Source: Eshraghiella sp045129695 (lineage in GTDB: Bacteria; Bacillota; Clostridia; Lachnospirales; Lachnospiraceae). From it: DNA of 64,000 nt. The notes below the pieces were generated by a model. That model worked only from the letters and a program-made list of their open reading frames with translations. It was not told the origin of the DNA and searched no databases. Position numbers and translations under genes: made by a program. Below are positions 34,006 through 42,525 of this stretch, piece by piece. The stretch's first letter is position 1. Every line of letters starts with the position of its first letter. Location of the stretch: assembly GCA_045129695.1 (NCBI GenBank), contig JBGVJZ010000037.1, positions 62,001-126,000 on the forward strand, given 5' to 3'.

Positions 34006-35994
34006 ATGAAAGTATTAAGTATTGATATTGAAACCTTCTCCTCGGTCAATCTGCAAAAATGTGGTGTTTACAAATACGCAGAGAGCGAGGATTTTGAAAT
34101 ATTGCTGTTCGGCTATGCCGTGGACGGTGGTGCGGTGCAGGTGGTCGACCTTGCCTGTGGGGAGAAAATCCCGGCAGAGATTATTGAGGCACTGACCGAT
34201 GATGCCGTTATAAAAACCGCGTTTAATGCTGCTTTTGAGAGGGTGTGTCTGTCCAGGTACTTATCTGATATGGGTGTAAGCCTTGACCCGTTCCATGACA
34301 ATCATCCGTTGTCACAGGAGTGCGCCCGTTACTTAAATCCGGCAAGCTGGCACTGCACCATGATTTGGGCAGCAACATTAGGTCTGCCTCTTTCCCTTGA
34401 AGGTGTTGGTGCAGTTCTTGGTTTGGAGAAACAAAAGCTGACCGAGGGTAAATCTTTAATCAAATATTTCTGTGTTCCCTGTGCGCCTACCAAAGTAAAT
34501 GGTGGTCGCACAAGAAATCTGCTGGAACATGATATGGAAAAATGGCAGCAGTTTAAGGCATATAACCTTCGTGATGTGGAAACGGAGATAGGCATCCAGG
34601 AGAAGTTATCCCGATTCCCTGTGCCTGAGAAGATTTGGGATGAATATCATGTGAGCGAAGAAATCAATGACCGTGGTATCGGTGTGGATATGGTGCTTGT
34701 AAAAGAGGCAATCGAAATCGACAGTAAGAGCCGTGAACATTTAACGGCTTTAATGCAGGATATGACAAATCTCGACAATCCAAACTCTGTGCAGCAGATG
34801 AAGTCCTGGCTTGCAGATAACGGTCTTGAGATGGACAGTCTTGGCAAAAAGGATGTGGCGGCAGCAATCAAAACAGCACCGTCGGATATTACCAATGTGC
34901 TTTCCTTACGTCAGCAGCTTGCCAAAAGCAGCGTCAAAAAATACACGGCTATGGAAAATGCCGTGTGCAAGGATAACCGTGCCAGGGGTATGTTCCAGTT
35001 TTATGGTGCAAACAGAACCGGAAGATTTGCAGGAAGGCTGATTCAGCTTCAGAATCTGCCACAGAACCATATGCCGGATCTGGCAGAAGCACGTGGTCTT
35101 GTATGTGACGGGAACTATGATGCGTTGGAACTTCTGTATGAGGATATTCCCGATACCCTGTCACAGCTTATCCGTACTGCCTTTGTGCCGCAGAAGGACA
35201 GAAAATTTATCGTAGCAGACTTTTCTGCTATTGAGGCGAGGGTTCTCGCCTGGCTTGCGGGCGAACAGTGGAGAATTAAGGTATTTGAGGAAGGCAAAGA
35301 CATCTATTGCAGCAGTGCCAGTCAGATGTTTGGTGTTCCGGTAGAAAAGCACGGTGTTAACGGACATCTCCGTCAAAAGGGTAAAATCGCGGAACTCGCC
35401 TTGGGCTACGGCGGTTCAGTCGGTGCCCTAAAAGCAATGGGAGCCTTGGAGATGGGTCTTACAGAGGAGGAACTTCAGCCTCTTGTATCTGCGTGGAGAA
35501 ATGCCAATCCTATGATAACCAGGTTGTGGTGGGACATCGACCGTGCCGTGAAGACCTGCGTAAAAGAAAGATGTGCAATGGAAACCCACGGTTTGAAGTT
35601 CCACTATCAGAGCGGATTTTTATTCCTGACCCTTCCATCCGGCAGACAGCTTGCCTATGTGAAACCACGCATGGGAGAGAATCAGTTCGGTGGCGAGGCT
35701 GTTACCTACGAAGGTGTGGGTGCAACAAAGAAGTGGGAGCGTTTGGAAAGTTACGGTCCTAAATTTACGGAGAATGCAGTGCAGGCCATTGCAAGGGATA
35801 TTCTGATGTATGCTATTCAGACACTCCGTCATTGCGATATTGTTGCCCATGTCCATGATGAAATTATCATCGAGTGCGACCGCAGGGTTTCTCTTGAGTC
35901 TGTTTGTGAGCAGATGGGAAGGACACCGCCTTGGGCAGAAGGGTTGTTGCTTCGTGCTGACGGATATGAATGTTATTTTTATAAAAAAGATTAA
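34006..35994 (+). CDS. Phage DNA polymerase, family A
   Basis: 662 residues. A 3'-5' exonuclease domain starts with SIDIETFSS (Asp7, Glu9). Polymerase motif A is FIVADFSAIEARVLAWLAG (about 400-418), motif B is in KIAELALGYGGSVGALK, and motif C is VAHVHDEIIIE (about 613-623). It is shorter than cellular Pol I (about 900) because it has no 5'-3' exonuclease domain, which is usual for phages. It would be the replicative polymerase, working with the VapE-type and SNF2-type helicases downstream. Confidence 0.93.
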   Translation: MKVLSIDIETFSSVNLQKCGVYKYAESEDFEILLFGYAVDGGAVQVVDLACGEKIPAEIIEALTDDAVIKTAFNAAFERVCLSRYLSDMGVSLDPFHDNHPLSQECARYLNPASWHCTMIWAATLGLPLSLEGVGAVLGLEKQKLTEGKSLIKYFCVPCAPTKVNGGRTRNLLEHDMEKWQQFKAYNLRDVETEIGIQEKLSRFPVPEKIWDEYHVSEEINDRGIGVDMVLVKEAIEIDSKSREHLTALMQDMTNLDNPNSVQQMKSWLADNGLEMDSLGKKDVAAAIKTAPSDITNVLSLRQQLAKSSVKKYTAMENAVCKDNRARGMFQFYGANRTGRFAGRLIQLQNLPQNHMPDLAEARGLVCDGNYDALELLYEDIPDTLSQLIRTAFVPQKDRKFIVADFSAIEARVLAWLAGEQWRIKVFEEGKDIYCSSASQMFGVPVEKHGVNGHLRQKGKIAELALGYGGSVGALKAMGALEMGLTEEELQPLVSAWRNANPMITRLWWDIDRAVKTCVKERCAMETHGLKFHYQSGFLFLTLPSGRQLAYVKPRMGENQFGGEAVTYEGVGATKKWERLESYGPKFTENAVQAIARDILMYAIQTLRHCDIVAHVHDEIIIECDRRVSLESVCEQMGRTPPWAEGLLLRADGYECYFYKKD

Positions 35995-35996
35995 AA

Positions 35997-36044
35997 TTTG
36001 GGGGTTCGATTCCATCGGATTTTTCGCTTATAGGCAGAAGGATG
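35997..36044 (+). repeat. Dispersed 50-base repeat with T-arm-like core, copy 2
   Basis: TTTGGGGGTTCGATTCC, then ATTTTTCGCTTATAGGCAG. It is about 85% like the copy at 31367-31416. It overlaps a hairpin GGCAGAAGGA/TCCTTCTGTC at 36033-36059, which may slow transcription after the polymerase gene. Confidence 0.7.
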
Positions 36045-36084
36045 ATTTGTCCTTCTGTCTATTTCATTTTAAGGAGGATTCGCT

Positions 36085-36834
36085 ATGGACGAATTAATCA
36101 GAATCAACTATGACAGTGAGCGCCCTACTGTGAACGGACGTGATTTGCACGATGCTCTGCAGGTAAAGACCGCATACAAGGATTGGTTTCCGAGAATGTG
36201 TGAATATGGCTTTTTCGAGGGTACAGACTTCTGCTCATTTTTGAGCGAAAGTTCCGGTGGCCGCCCTGCGGTAAATCATCAGCTTACTATTGATATGGCA
36301 AAGCAACTATGCATGATTCAGCGTACCGATATCGGCAGAAAGTTCCGCCATTATTTTATCCAGGTGGAAGAGGCATGGAACTCTCCCGAAGCAGTTATGG
36401 CGAGAGCGTTGCAGTTTGCAAATCAGCAGCTTGCTCTTCTGAAACATCAGAACATGGAACTGACCGATACCATTGCCATTCAGAATCAGCAGATTTTGGA
36501 GATGAAGCCGAAGGTCAGCTACTACGATGTGGTTCTTAACTGCAAAGACCTTATTTCCACATCAGCCATTGCCAAGGATTATGGAAAATCCGCTATCTGG
36601 ATGAACCGCTATCTCCATGAAAAAGGTGTGCAGTTCAAGCAGGGCGATATCTGGCTTTTGTATCAGAAATACGCACAGAAGGGTTACACAAGTACCAAGA
36701 CTCACAGCTATCCGGGTACTGACGGTGAAACTCATACGAAGGTTCATACCTATTGGACACAGAAAGGCAGACTCTTCATCTATGAACTTATGAAATCGGA
36801 CGGCATGATGCCTTTGATTGAGCAGGAGGTGTAA
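36085..36834 (+). CDS. Phage antirepressor (AntA/AntB plus KilA-C domains)
   Basis: 249 residues. The N-terminal NGRDLHDALQVKTAYKDWFP and YGFFEGTDFCSF are the AntA/AntB domain (about 1-90). A linker coiled coil is followed by the C-terminal KilA-C/ANT domain with ISTSAIAKDYGKSAIWMNRY and THTKVHTYWTQKGRLFIYEL. Such proteins bind and inactivate CI-type repressors during induction. No repressor gene is in the window, so its target lies to the right or elsewhere. AAGGAGG lies 9 bases before ATG. Confidence 0.88.
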   Translation: MDELIRINYDSERPTVNGRDLHDALQVKTAYKDWFPRMCEYGFFEGTDFCSFLSESSGGRPAVNHQLTIDMAKQLCMIQRTDIGRKFRHYFIQVEEAWNSPEAVMARALQFANQQLALLKHQNMELTDTIAIQNQQILEMKPKVSYYDVVLNCKDLISTSAIAKDYGKSAIWMNRYLHEKGVQFKQGDIWLLYQKYAQKGYTSTKTHSYPGTDGETHTKVHTYWTQKGRLFIYELMKSDGMMPLIEQEV

Positions 36835-36838
36835 CGCT

Positions 36839-37267
36839 ATGGGAATCGATAAATTCAACGCTGAAGGTTACTATGACCCGACCTGCTATGAGGCAATGAC
36901 AAATGTGGTAAAAGCGGACAGACAGTCCGCTTTTCGCCCTATGGTGTACATCTGCTCCCCGTTCTCCGGTGATACAGAATATAACACTGCACAGGCAAGA
37001 AAATATAGCCGTTTTGCTTATGAGCAGAAGGCAATCCCTGTAACACCGCATTTATTGTATCCGCAGTTTATGTCGGATGATAATCCGGAAGAACGTGCCG
37101 ATGCCATGCATTTCAATTATGTATTGCTTGGTAAGTGCAATGAGTTGTGGGTGTTCGGTGATGTGATTTCCAAAGGTATGGCTCACGAAATCGGTATTGC
37201 AAAAAAGAGAAATCAAACCATTCGTTGGTTCAATAAAAACTGTGAGGAGGTTAGCAAAAATGCGTGA
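36839..37267 (+). CDS. DUF4406-like (nucleoside deoxyribosyltransferase-fold) phage protein
   Basis: 142 residues. MVYICSPFSGDTEYNTAQAR, then VTPHLLYPQFM and NELWVFGDVISKGMAHEIG follow the pattern of the nucleoside 2-deoxyribosyltransferase fold (DUF4406/DUF1937). The conserved C-S-P-F-x-G and the late Glu near E-I-x-x-A are kept. It could act on modified nucleotides; phage versions have no proven function. AGGAGGTG lies before ATG 36839 and the stop overlaps the VapE-type gene by 8 bases. Confidence 0.75.
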   Translation: MGIDKFNAEGYYDPTCYEAMTNVVKADRQSAFRPMVYICSPFSGDTEYNTAQARKYSRFAYEQKAIPVTPHLLYPQFMSDDNPEERADAMHFNYVLLGKCNELWVFGDVISKGMAHEIGIAKKRNQTIRWFNKNCEEVSKNA

Positions 37268-39608
37268 TTTAAATATTGCATACGGCAGCAGCCGACAGGC
37301 AAAGACATGGGTCAATAAGACAATCGGCTTCGAGGAACTGAAAGAACGCCTTAAGGTGACCATTCGTACACCGGAGTCAGCAGAAGAATACGCCAAGATG
37401 AATAAGGCACAGCGTGATCAGGCAAAAGACCACGGCGGGTTTGTTGGTGGTGTTCTCAAGGGCGGCCGCAGAAAAATCGATACCGTGGAATCACGCTCTA
37501 TGCTTTCTCTTGATGGTGACCGTATTACAAAGGAATTTCTTAAGGCGTTTGAAGCAACCTTTCCATATACTTCCGTGCTTTATACCACGCACAGTAGTAC
37601 AGAAGAAAATCCGAGGGCAAGAATTGTCTGCCCTCTGCCCCGTGATGTAACGTCGGAGGAGTTTGTTGCCGTATCCCGTTATGTGGCACAGATGCTCGGC
37701 ATCGATTACTTTGACGAGTGTTCCTATCTTCCCAATCAGCTGATGTATTGGCCGTCCACTCCGCAGAACGGCGTATTTGTGTATAAGGAAACGGACGGAG
37801 GTTGGATTGACCCCGATGAAATCCTCTCTGCACATCCGGAATGGACTGACCCTACAAGACTGCCTACCTCATCCAGGGAAAGTAAGGCAAACAGTGTAAC
37901 ACAGCAGAAAGTACAGGACCCGCTTTCCAAAGAAGGTGTGGTGGGTCTTTTCAACCGTGTGTATCATCCGATTTCCAAAGCACTGGAGATTTTCCTGTCG
38001 GATGTATATGAACCCACCGATAACGAGAGCCGTTGGCACTTCATCCAGTCAAGCAGCATGGCAGGCGTGGAAATCAAAGAGGATAAGTTCGTCTACAGCC
38101 ATCACGCCAAAGACCCTGCATACCTCAAACTTTGCAATGCTTTTGATATTGTCCGTATCCATAAATTCGGTGATGCAGATGACAAAAAATCTTTTAATGC
38201 TATGTGTGAGTTTGCTATGCAGCAGGATGATGTAAAACTCCTTGCTGCCAATGAAAGACTGGCACAGGCAAATGTGGATTTTTCCGTTGACGGTGATGAG
38301 GACTGGAAGAAAAAACTCCGCTATCAGCCGAAGACCAGTCTGCTTGAAAACAGCGTGTATAACTTAAACCTCATCTTAAACAATGACCCTGATTTCAAAA
38401 ACTTTGCATTCAATGAGATGGCAAACCGTATTCAGATAACAGGTTCTCTCCCTTGGGAACGTCCTGCAGGAAATGCATTCTGGCGTGATGCAGATACGGC
38501 ACAACTTAAGTCTATCATTGACATCCGCTATCTGCCGTTTTCCAGTCGTAACCATGATGTTGCTTTTACCAAGGTTGCCGATGACCGACACTTCCACCCT
38601 GTCCGTGACTATCTTGACAGTCTGCCGGAGTGGGATGGCGTAAAGCGTGTGGAAGACCTCTTTATTAAATATCTGCAGGCGGATGATACGGAGTATGTAC
38701 GCACGGTTACAAGAAAAACCTTTGCAGCCGCTGTTGCCCGTATTTATGTTCCCGGCATCAAGTTTGACTGCGTTCCCGTGCTTGACGGTGAGCAGGGCAT
38801 CGGTAAGTCCACCATTGTGAAAGACCTTGTGGGTTCGGAGTATTATTCCGAAACGCTGTCCCTTACGGATATGGATGATAAGTCCGGAGCAGAAAAACTG
38901 CAGGGATTTTGGGCGGTGGAAATCGGCGAACTTGCGGGTATGAAGAAGGCTGACATTGAGAAAGTGAAGGCATTCCTTTCCACCTGCGATGACAAGTACA
39001 GACCTTCCTATGGTCGAGTGGTGGAATCTCATCCAAGACAGTGCATTATCATTGCCACGGTCAATGGTGAGCGTGGATATCTTCGTGATATTACGGGTAA
39101 CCGCCGTTTTTGGATTATTAAAGTGCATCAGAAGAAGCAGAAAAAGACCTGGAACTTTACCGATGAATACCGTCAGCAGTTCTGGGCAGAAGCCAAAGCC
39201 ATCTGGAAGTCCGGCGAGAAGCTGTTCCTTGAGGGTGATGTTCTTGCGGAATCAGAAAAGGTGCAGCAGTCTGCTATGGAAGTGGACGAGCGTGTCGGTA
39301 TGGTGGAGGAATATTTGAATGCCTTACTGCCCGCCGATTGGGACAGCATGGATTTGTACCAAAGAAGAAACTTCCTGCAAGGCAGTGAGTTCGGTCAGCC
39401 TGATCACAAAGGCGTGGTGGTACGCACGGAGGTCAGCAATCCGGAAATCTGGTGCGAGTGCTTTGGTAAGAATCTGCAGGAACTGAAACCTTCGGACAGC
39501 TATGCCATTGCAGCACTGATGAGTCAAATCGGCGGTTGGGAGCGCACCAACAGTATCAAGCGTCAGCCGATTTATGGCAGGCAGCGACTTTACAAATTCG
39601 GAGGTTAA
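37260..39608 (+). CDS. Virulence-associated E family primase/helicase (phage replication)
   Basis: 782 residues. The N-terminal 250 residues, with LDGDRITKEFLKAFEATFPY and SVLYTTHSSTEENPRARIVC, resemble a prim-pol or RepB-like primase region. The C-terminal VapE ATPase has Walker A DGEQGIGKSTIVKDLVG (about 508-524), Walker B VEIGELAGM, and ATVNGERGYLRDITGNRRFW. It would prime and unwind DNA for the family A polymerase. ATG 37260 follows GGAGG by 10 bases. Confidence 0.88.
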   Translation: MRDLNIAYGSSRQAKTWVNKTIGFEELKERLKVTIRTPESAEEYAKMNKAQRDQAKDHGGFVGGVLKGGRRKIDTVESRSMLSLDGDRITKEFLKAFEATFPYTSVLYTTHSSTEENPRARIVCPLPRDVTSEEFVAVSRYVAQMLGIDYFDECSYLPNQLMYWPSTPQNGVFVYKETDGGWIDPDEILSAHPEWTDPTRLPTSSRESKANSVTQQKVQDPLSKEGVVGLFNRVYHPISKALEIFLSDVYEPTDNESRWHFIQSSSMAGVEIKEDKFVYSHHAKDPAYLKLCNAFDIVRIHKFGDADDKKSFNAMCEFAMQQDDVKLLAANERLAQANVDFSVDGDEDWKKKLRYQPKTSLLENSVYNLNLILNNDPDFKNFAFNEMANRIQITGSLPWERPAGNAFWRDADTAQLKSIIDIRYLPFSSRNHDVAFTKVADDRHFHPVRDYLDSLPEWDGVKRVEDLFIKYLQADDTEYVRTVTRKTFAAAVARIYVPGIKFDCVPVLDGEQGIGKSTIVKDLVGSEYYSETLSLTDMDDKSGAEKLQGFWAVEIGELAGMKKADIEKVKAFLSTCDDKYRPSYGRVVESHPRQCIIIATVNGERGYLRDITGNRRFWIIKVHQKKQKKTWNFTDEYRQQFWAEAKAIWKSGEKLFLEGDVLAESEKVQQSAMEVDERVGMVEEYLNALLPADWDSMDLYQRRNFLQGSEFGQPDHKGVVVRTEVSNPEIWCECFGKNLQELKPSDSYAIAALMSQIGGWERTNSIKRQPIYGRQRLYKFGG

Positions 39609-39610
39609 GA

Positions 39611-39745
39611 ACACAAGAATGCGACACAACACAACTATTCTCCTTATATTAGAAATGGTTGTTTTTAAGGGTAAAGTAAAAGGCACCCGTGTATAGGCGC
39701 GTAAGAAATATATAGGGAATAGTTGTGTAATTGTGTTTCTTGTGT
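39611..39745. repeat. Long imperfect inverted repeat in the gap between the VapE-type and VRR-NUC genes
   Basis: The left arm 39611-39650 (ACACAAGAA...ACACAACTATTC...TTATATT) pairs with the right arm 39705-39745 (AATATAT...GAATAGTTGTGT...TTCTTGTGT), about 40 bp with some mismatches around a loop of about 55 bases. The arms contain CACAA iterations. It could be a cruciform, a replication origin or an RNA hairpin. There is no T tract, so it is not a simple terminator. Confidence 0.6.
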
Positions 39746-39761
39746 CAGATGGGAGGCAGAT

Positions 39762-40043
39762 ATGAGAGAACAGATGATAGAGAAAAAATTCACGGACGCA
39801 GTAAAGAAAATGGGAGGTCTTGCACCGAAGTTTGTAAGTCCGGGTTTAGATGGTGTGCCAGACCGACTTGTGCTTTTTCCGATGGGGAGAATGGCCTTTG
39901 TGGAATTCAAGGCTCCTGGCAAAAAGATGTGTCCTTTACAGATAAGACGAAAAAAGCAGTTGGAGAGCCTCGGCTTTTTGGTTTACTGCGTTGACAGTGT
40001 AGAACAGATTGGAGGTGTGATTGATGCAATACAGTCCTCATGA
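39762..40043 (+). CDS. VRR-NUC domain nuclease
   Basis: 93 residues, the size of stand-alone phage VRR-NUC proteins. It has KFVSPGLDGVPDRLVLFPMG (Asp of the core), then FVEFKAPGKKMCPLQIRRKK (E-x-K and Gln). The family cuts branched DNA such as Holliday junctions; the eukaryotic relative is FAN1. GGGAGG lies 7 bases before ATG 39762. It directly follows a long inverted repeat and overlaps the SNF2 gene by 20 bases. Confidence 0.9.
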   Translation: MREQMIEKKFTDAVKKMGGLAPKFVSPGLDGVPDRLVLFPMGRMAFVEFKAPGKKMCPLQIRRKKQLESLGFLVYCVDSVEQIGGVIDAIQSS

Positions 40044-41379
40044 GTACCAGACTTATGCAACAAATTTCATATTGGAACATCCCGTGGCGGCGGTTTTGCT
40101 TGAGATGGGTCTTGGCAAGAGCGTCATCACACTGACTGCCATTTACGAACTGATGCTGAATCGCTTTGAGGTACAGAAGGTTTTGGTGATTGCACCCCTT
40201 CGTGTGGCAAGGGATACCTGGCCTGCGGAGATTGAAAAGTGGGAGCATCTGACGGGTCTTACTTATTCGGTAGCAATCGGAACGGAAGCAGAAAGGCTTG
40301 CAGCCTTAAAGCGTCCCGCCCACCTGTACTTAATCAACAGAGAAAATGTGGATTGGCTTATCACAAAAAGCGGTATCCCCTTTGATTTTGATATGGTGGT
40401 GATTGATGAGCTTTCTTCTTTCAAATCCTATGCAGCAAAAAGGTTCAAAAGCCTTCTGAAAGTCAGACCGAGGGTAAAGCGTATGGTAGGTCTTACGGGT
40501 ACTCCTTCCAGCAACGGTTTGATGGATTTATGGGCGGAGTTCCGTATCCTCGATATGGGTCAGAGGCTTGGCAGATACATTACTCATTACCGAAATAATT
40601 TCTTTGTGCCGGACAAGAGAAATCAGCAGATGATTTTCTCCTACAAGCCAAGAGCAGGTGCGGAAGATGCAATTTACAGATTGATTTCGGATATTACGAT
40701 TTCCATGAAATCAGCGGATTTTCTAAAAATGCCGGAATGCATTATAAACGAAGTCCCTGTTGCCCTTTCGGAAAAAGAGTGGTCGGTGTACCAGGCATTG
40801 AAGGAAGATATGGTGGTAGACCTTAAGGATGAGGAAATTGATGCCGTAAACGCTGCAGTACTTTCCGGGAAACTTCTTCAGATGGCAAACGGTGCCGTCT
40901 ATAACGAAGAAAAAGATATCATTCATATTCATGACCGAAAACTGGATGCTCTGGAGGATTTGATTGAGGGTGCAAACGGAAAGCCTGTGCTTGTGGCATA
41001 TTGGTACAACCACGATTTGCAGAGAATTAAGGAGCGTTTTTCGGTAAGGGAAATAAAAACAAGCCAGGATATCAAAGATTGGAACAACGGAGATATCCCC
41101 GTTGCCGTTATCCATCCTGCCAGTGCAGGACACGGCTTAAATATCCAGTTCGGCGGTTCTACGATTATATGGTTTGGGTTGACCTGGTCACTGGAACTTT
41201 ATCAGCAGACCAACGCCCGCTTGTGGAGACAGGGTCAAAAGAGTACCGTGGTCATCCACCACATTATTGCCAAGGATACCATTGACGAGGATGTTATGAA
41301 GGCACTTCGTAAGAAGGAAAAAATCCAATCGGCGCTTATCGATTCCGTAAAGGCGAGAATTGGAGGTGCTGCCCATTGA
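40024..41379 (+). CDS. SNF2-family DNA helicase/translocase
   Basis: 451 residues. Motif I LLEMGLGKSVITLTAIYEL; motif II VVIDELSSFK (a DELS variant of DEAH); motif III VGLTGTPSSNGLMDLWAEF; motif V PASAGHGLNIQFGGSTIIW; motif VI TNARLWRQGQKSTVVIH. It is a double-strand DNA translocase, usual next to VRR-NUC in phage early operons. ATG 40024 follows GGAGGTG. Confidence 0.92.
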   Translation: MQYSPHEYQTYATNFILEHPVAAVLLEMGLGKSVITLTAIYELMLNRFEVQKVLVIAPLRVARDTWPAEIEKWEHLTGLTYSVAIGTEAERLAALKRPAHLYLINRENVDWLITKSGIPFDFDMVVIDELSSFKSYAAKRFKSLLKVRPRVKRMVGLTGTPSSNGLMDLWAEFRILDMGQRLGRYITHYRNNFFVPDKRNQQMIFSYKPRAGAEDAIYRLISDITISMKSADFLKMPECIINEVPVALSEKEWSVYQALKEDMVVDLKDEEIDAVNAAVLSGKLLQMANGAVYNEEKDIIHIHDRKLDALEDLIEGANGKPVLVAYWYNHDLQRIKERFSVREIKTSQDIKDWNNGDIPVAVIHPASAGHGLNIQFGGSTIIWFGLTWSLELYQQTNARLWRQGQKSTVVIHHIIAKDTIDEDVMKALRKKEKIQSALIDSVKARIGGAAH

Positions 41380-41600
41380 CCGACCCTTATGAAAATCTTG
41401 CAAACAGCATTGTCCTCTTAGCTGTAAAGGACTACAGGGATGCCTTGAAAAAACTCAAAAAATGGCCAAGAAATGAATCAGCCCAAATTATGAAAGATGA
41501 GGTGGAGAGGTTCTTCCACTCTGCGTGGTATAGAGAACTTACCTCAGTGGATGGAGAGTATTTAATCTTCAAATTACAAGCGGAGGTGGAAGAATCGTGA
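41376..41600 (+). CDS. Small phage protein, function unknown
   Basis: 74 residues, helical and charged: NLANSIVLLAVKDYRDALKK, then ESAQIMKDEVERFFHSAWYR. The TTG start overlaps the SNF2 stop (TTGA) and GGAGGTG lies 8 bases before, so translation is coupled. The end overlaps the next GTG start by 4 bases. Similar short proteins sit before late regulators in Firmicutes phages. No motif is recognised. Confidence 0.65.
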   Translation: MTDPYENLANSIVLLAVKDYRDALKKLKKWPRNESAQIMKDEVERFFHSAWYRELTSVDGEYLIFKLQAEVEES

Positions 41601-42022
41601 AAGTAAAAGAATATTTAGGCCAGGCATACAGACTGGACCAGAGAATCAACTCGGATATTGAGGAACTTGGAAAACTTAGGGAAATGTCGAGCAGTATTTC
41701 TTCTCCCACATGGGAGGAGCGTGTGCAGACATCGAGAAATACGGATGCCCCTTTTGTACGAAGCGTTTTTAAGATTATGGAGTTGGAAGATAAAATCAAC
41801 GCCGAAATCGACAACCTTGTGGAACTGAAAAAGCAAATACGCACGGTTATTGATGAGGTTGCCAATACCGATGAGCGTATGGTCCTTCGTTACCGCTATA
41901 TCCACAACCTTACCTGGGAGCAGATTGGGGATGAACTCCATGCCGACAGAACTACGGTGTACCGTTGGCATAACAGTGCCATCAACCATGTAACTATGCC
42001 GGAAAATCCAATCAAAATATAA
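41597..42022 (+). CDS. DUF1492-type late transcription regulator (sigma region 4-like HTH)
   Basis: 141 residues. An N-terminal coiled coil (about 1-85) with LKKQIRTVIDEVANTDERMV is followed by the HTH RYIHNLTWEQIGDELHADRT, then TVYRWHNSAINH. It resembles ArpU/RinA/DUF1492 regulators that turn on late phage genes. The GTG start has GGAGGTG 11 bases upstream. Directly behind it lie two CACTTTGCAA repeats and an extended -10 promoter, the expected target. Confidence 0.8.
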   Translation: MKVKEYLGQAYRLDQRINSDIEELGKLREMSSSISSPTWEERVQTSRNTDAPFVRSVFKIMELEDKINAEIDNLVELKKQIRTVIDEVANTDERMVLRYRYIHNLTWEQIGDELHADRTTVYRWHNSAINHVTMPENPIKI

Positions 42023-42030
42023 TGTCTGCA

Positions 42031-42050
42031 CACTTTGCAACACTTTGCAA
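42031..42050 (+). promoter_or_regulatory. Tandem operator of the late promoter
   Basis: Two perfect, adjacent copies of CACTTTGCAA (42031-42040 and 42041-42050). They start 9 bases after the late-regulator gene and end 30 bp before the -10 box, so an activator bound here would contact RNA polymerase in the -35 region, where no -35 box is present. Confidence 0.6.
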
Positions 42051-42077
42051 CAAGATACCACAGTGGCATTTATGATA

Positions 42078-42086
42078 TGATATAAT
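42078..42086 (+). promoter_or_regulatory. Extended -10 late promoter
   Basis: TGA-TATAAT with a perfect -10 (42081-42086) and no -35 match, downstream of the tandem repeats. It would start the packaging and structural operon. Confidence 0.6.
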
Positions 42087-42110
42087 CAGCAAAAAGCAGA
42101 ATGAAACCAA

Positions 42111-42140
42111 GCCTTGAGGGAGCAATCCTTCAGGGCTTTT
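42111..42140 (+). terminator. Terminator-like hairpin just after the late promoter
   Basis: GCCTTGAGGGA-gcaa-TCCTTCAGGGC, 11-bp stem with two G-U pairs and a GCAA tetraloop, followed by TTTTC. It lies only about 20 bases after the predicted start of transcription, so it may be an antitermination or attenuation site, or end early transcription. Confidence 0.65.
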
Positions 42141-42165
42141 CTTATGCCCAAGGGAGGTGAAGCAA

Positions 42166-42525
42166 GTGCCAAGAAGACCAAAGCGTCCCTGTTCTTTCCC
42201 AGGATGTCCTAACCTAACAGATGGGAGATTCTGCGAGGAACATGAAAAGCAGGAAAACAAACGATACGAAACCTATGACCGTGACCCTGCCGTAAGAAAA
42301 CGCTACGGGAGAGCGTGGAAAAGGATAAGAGATTCCTATGCCGCCGCCCATCCGCTGTGTGAGAAGTGTTTGGAGGACGGAAGGTTCGTGCCGACCGAAG
42401 AGATACATCATAAGCTGCCTTTGTCAAAGGGTGGAACTCATGCAAGAGAAAATCTGATTGCTCTTTGTAAGTCCTGTCACGCAAAAATTCACGCGAAAAA
42501 CGGTGAGCGTTGGCATAATCACTGA
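42166..42525 (+). CDS. HNH endonuclease (packaging-associated)
   Basis: 119 residues. Zinc knuckle-like CSFPGCPNLTDGRFCEEH at the N-terminus, then AAHPLCEKCLEDG, EIHHKLPLSKGGTHARENL and IALCKSCHAKIHAK: the HNH core with His, Asn and His plus four zinc-binding cysteines. In cos phages such an HNH protein works with terminase to cut the genome. GTG 42166 is used with GGAGGTG 7 bases upstream. It stands just before the probable cos region. Confidence 0.92.
   Translation: MPRRPKRPCSFPGCPNLTDGRFCEEHEKQENKRYETYDRDPAVRKRYGRAWKRIRDSYAAAHPLCEKCLEDGRFVPTEEIHHKLPLSKGGTHARENLIALCKSCHAKIHAKNGERWHNH

Noticed and set aside
39723..39761. Upstream start for the VRR-NUC gene
   Set aside because: The longer frame begins inside the inverted repeat without a ribosome binding site, while GGGAGG lies 7 bases before ATG 39762.
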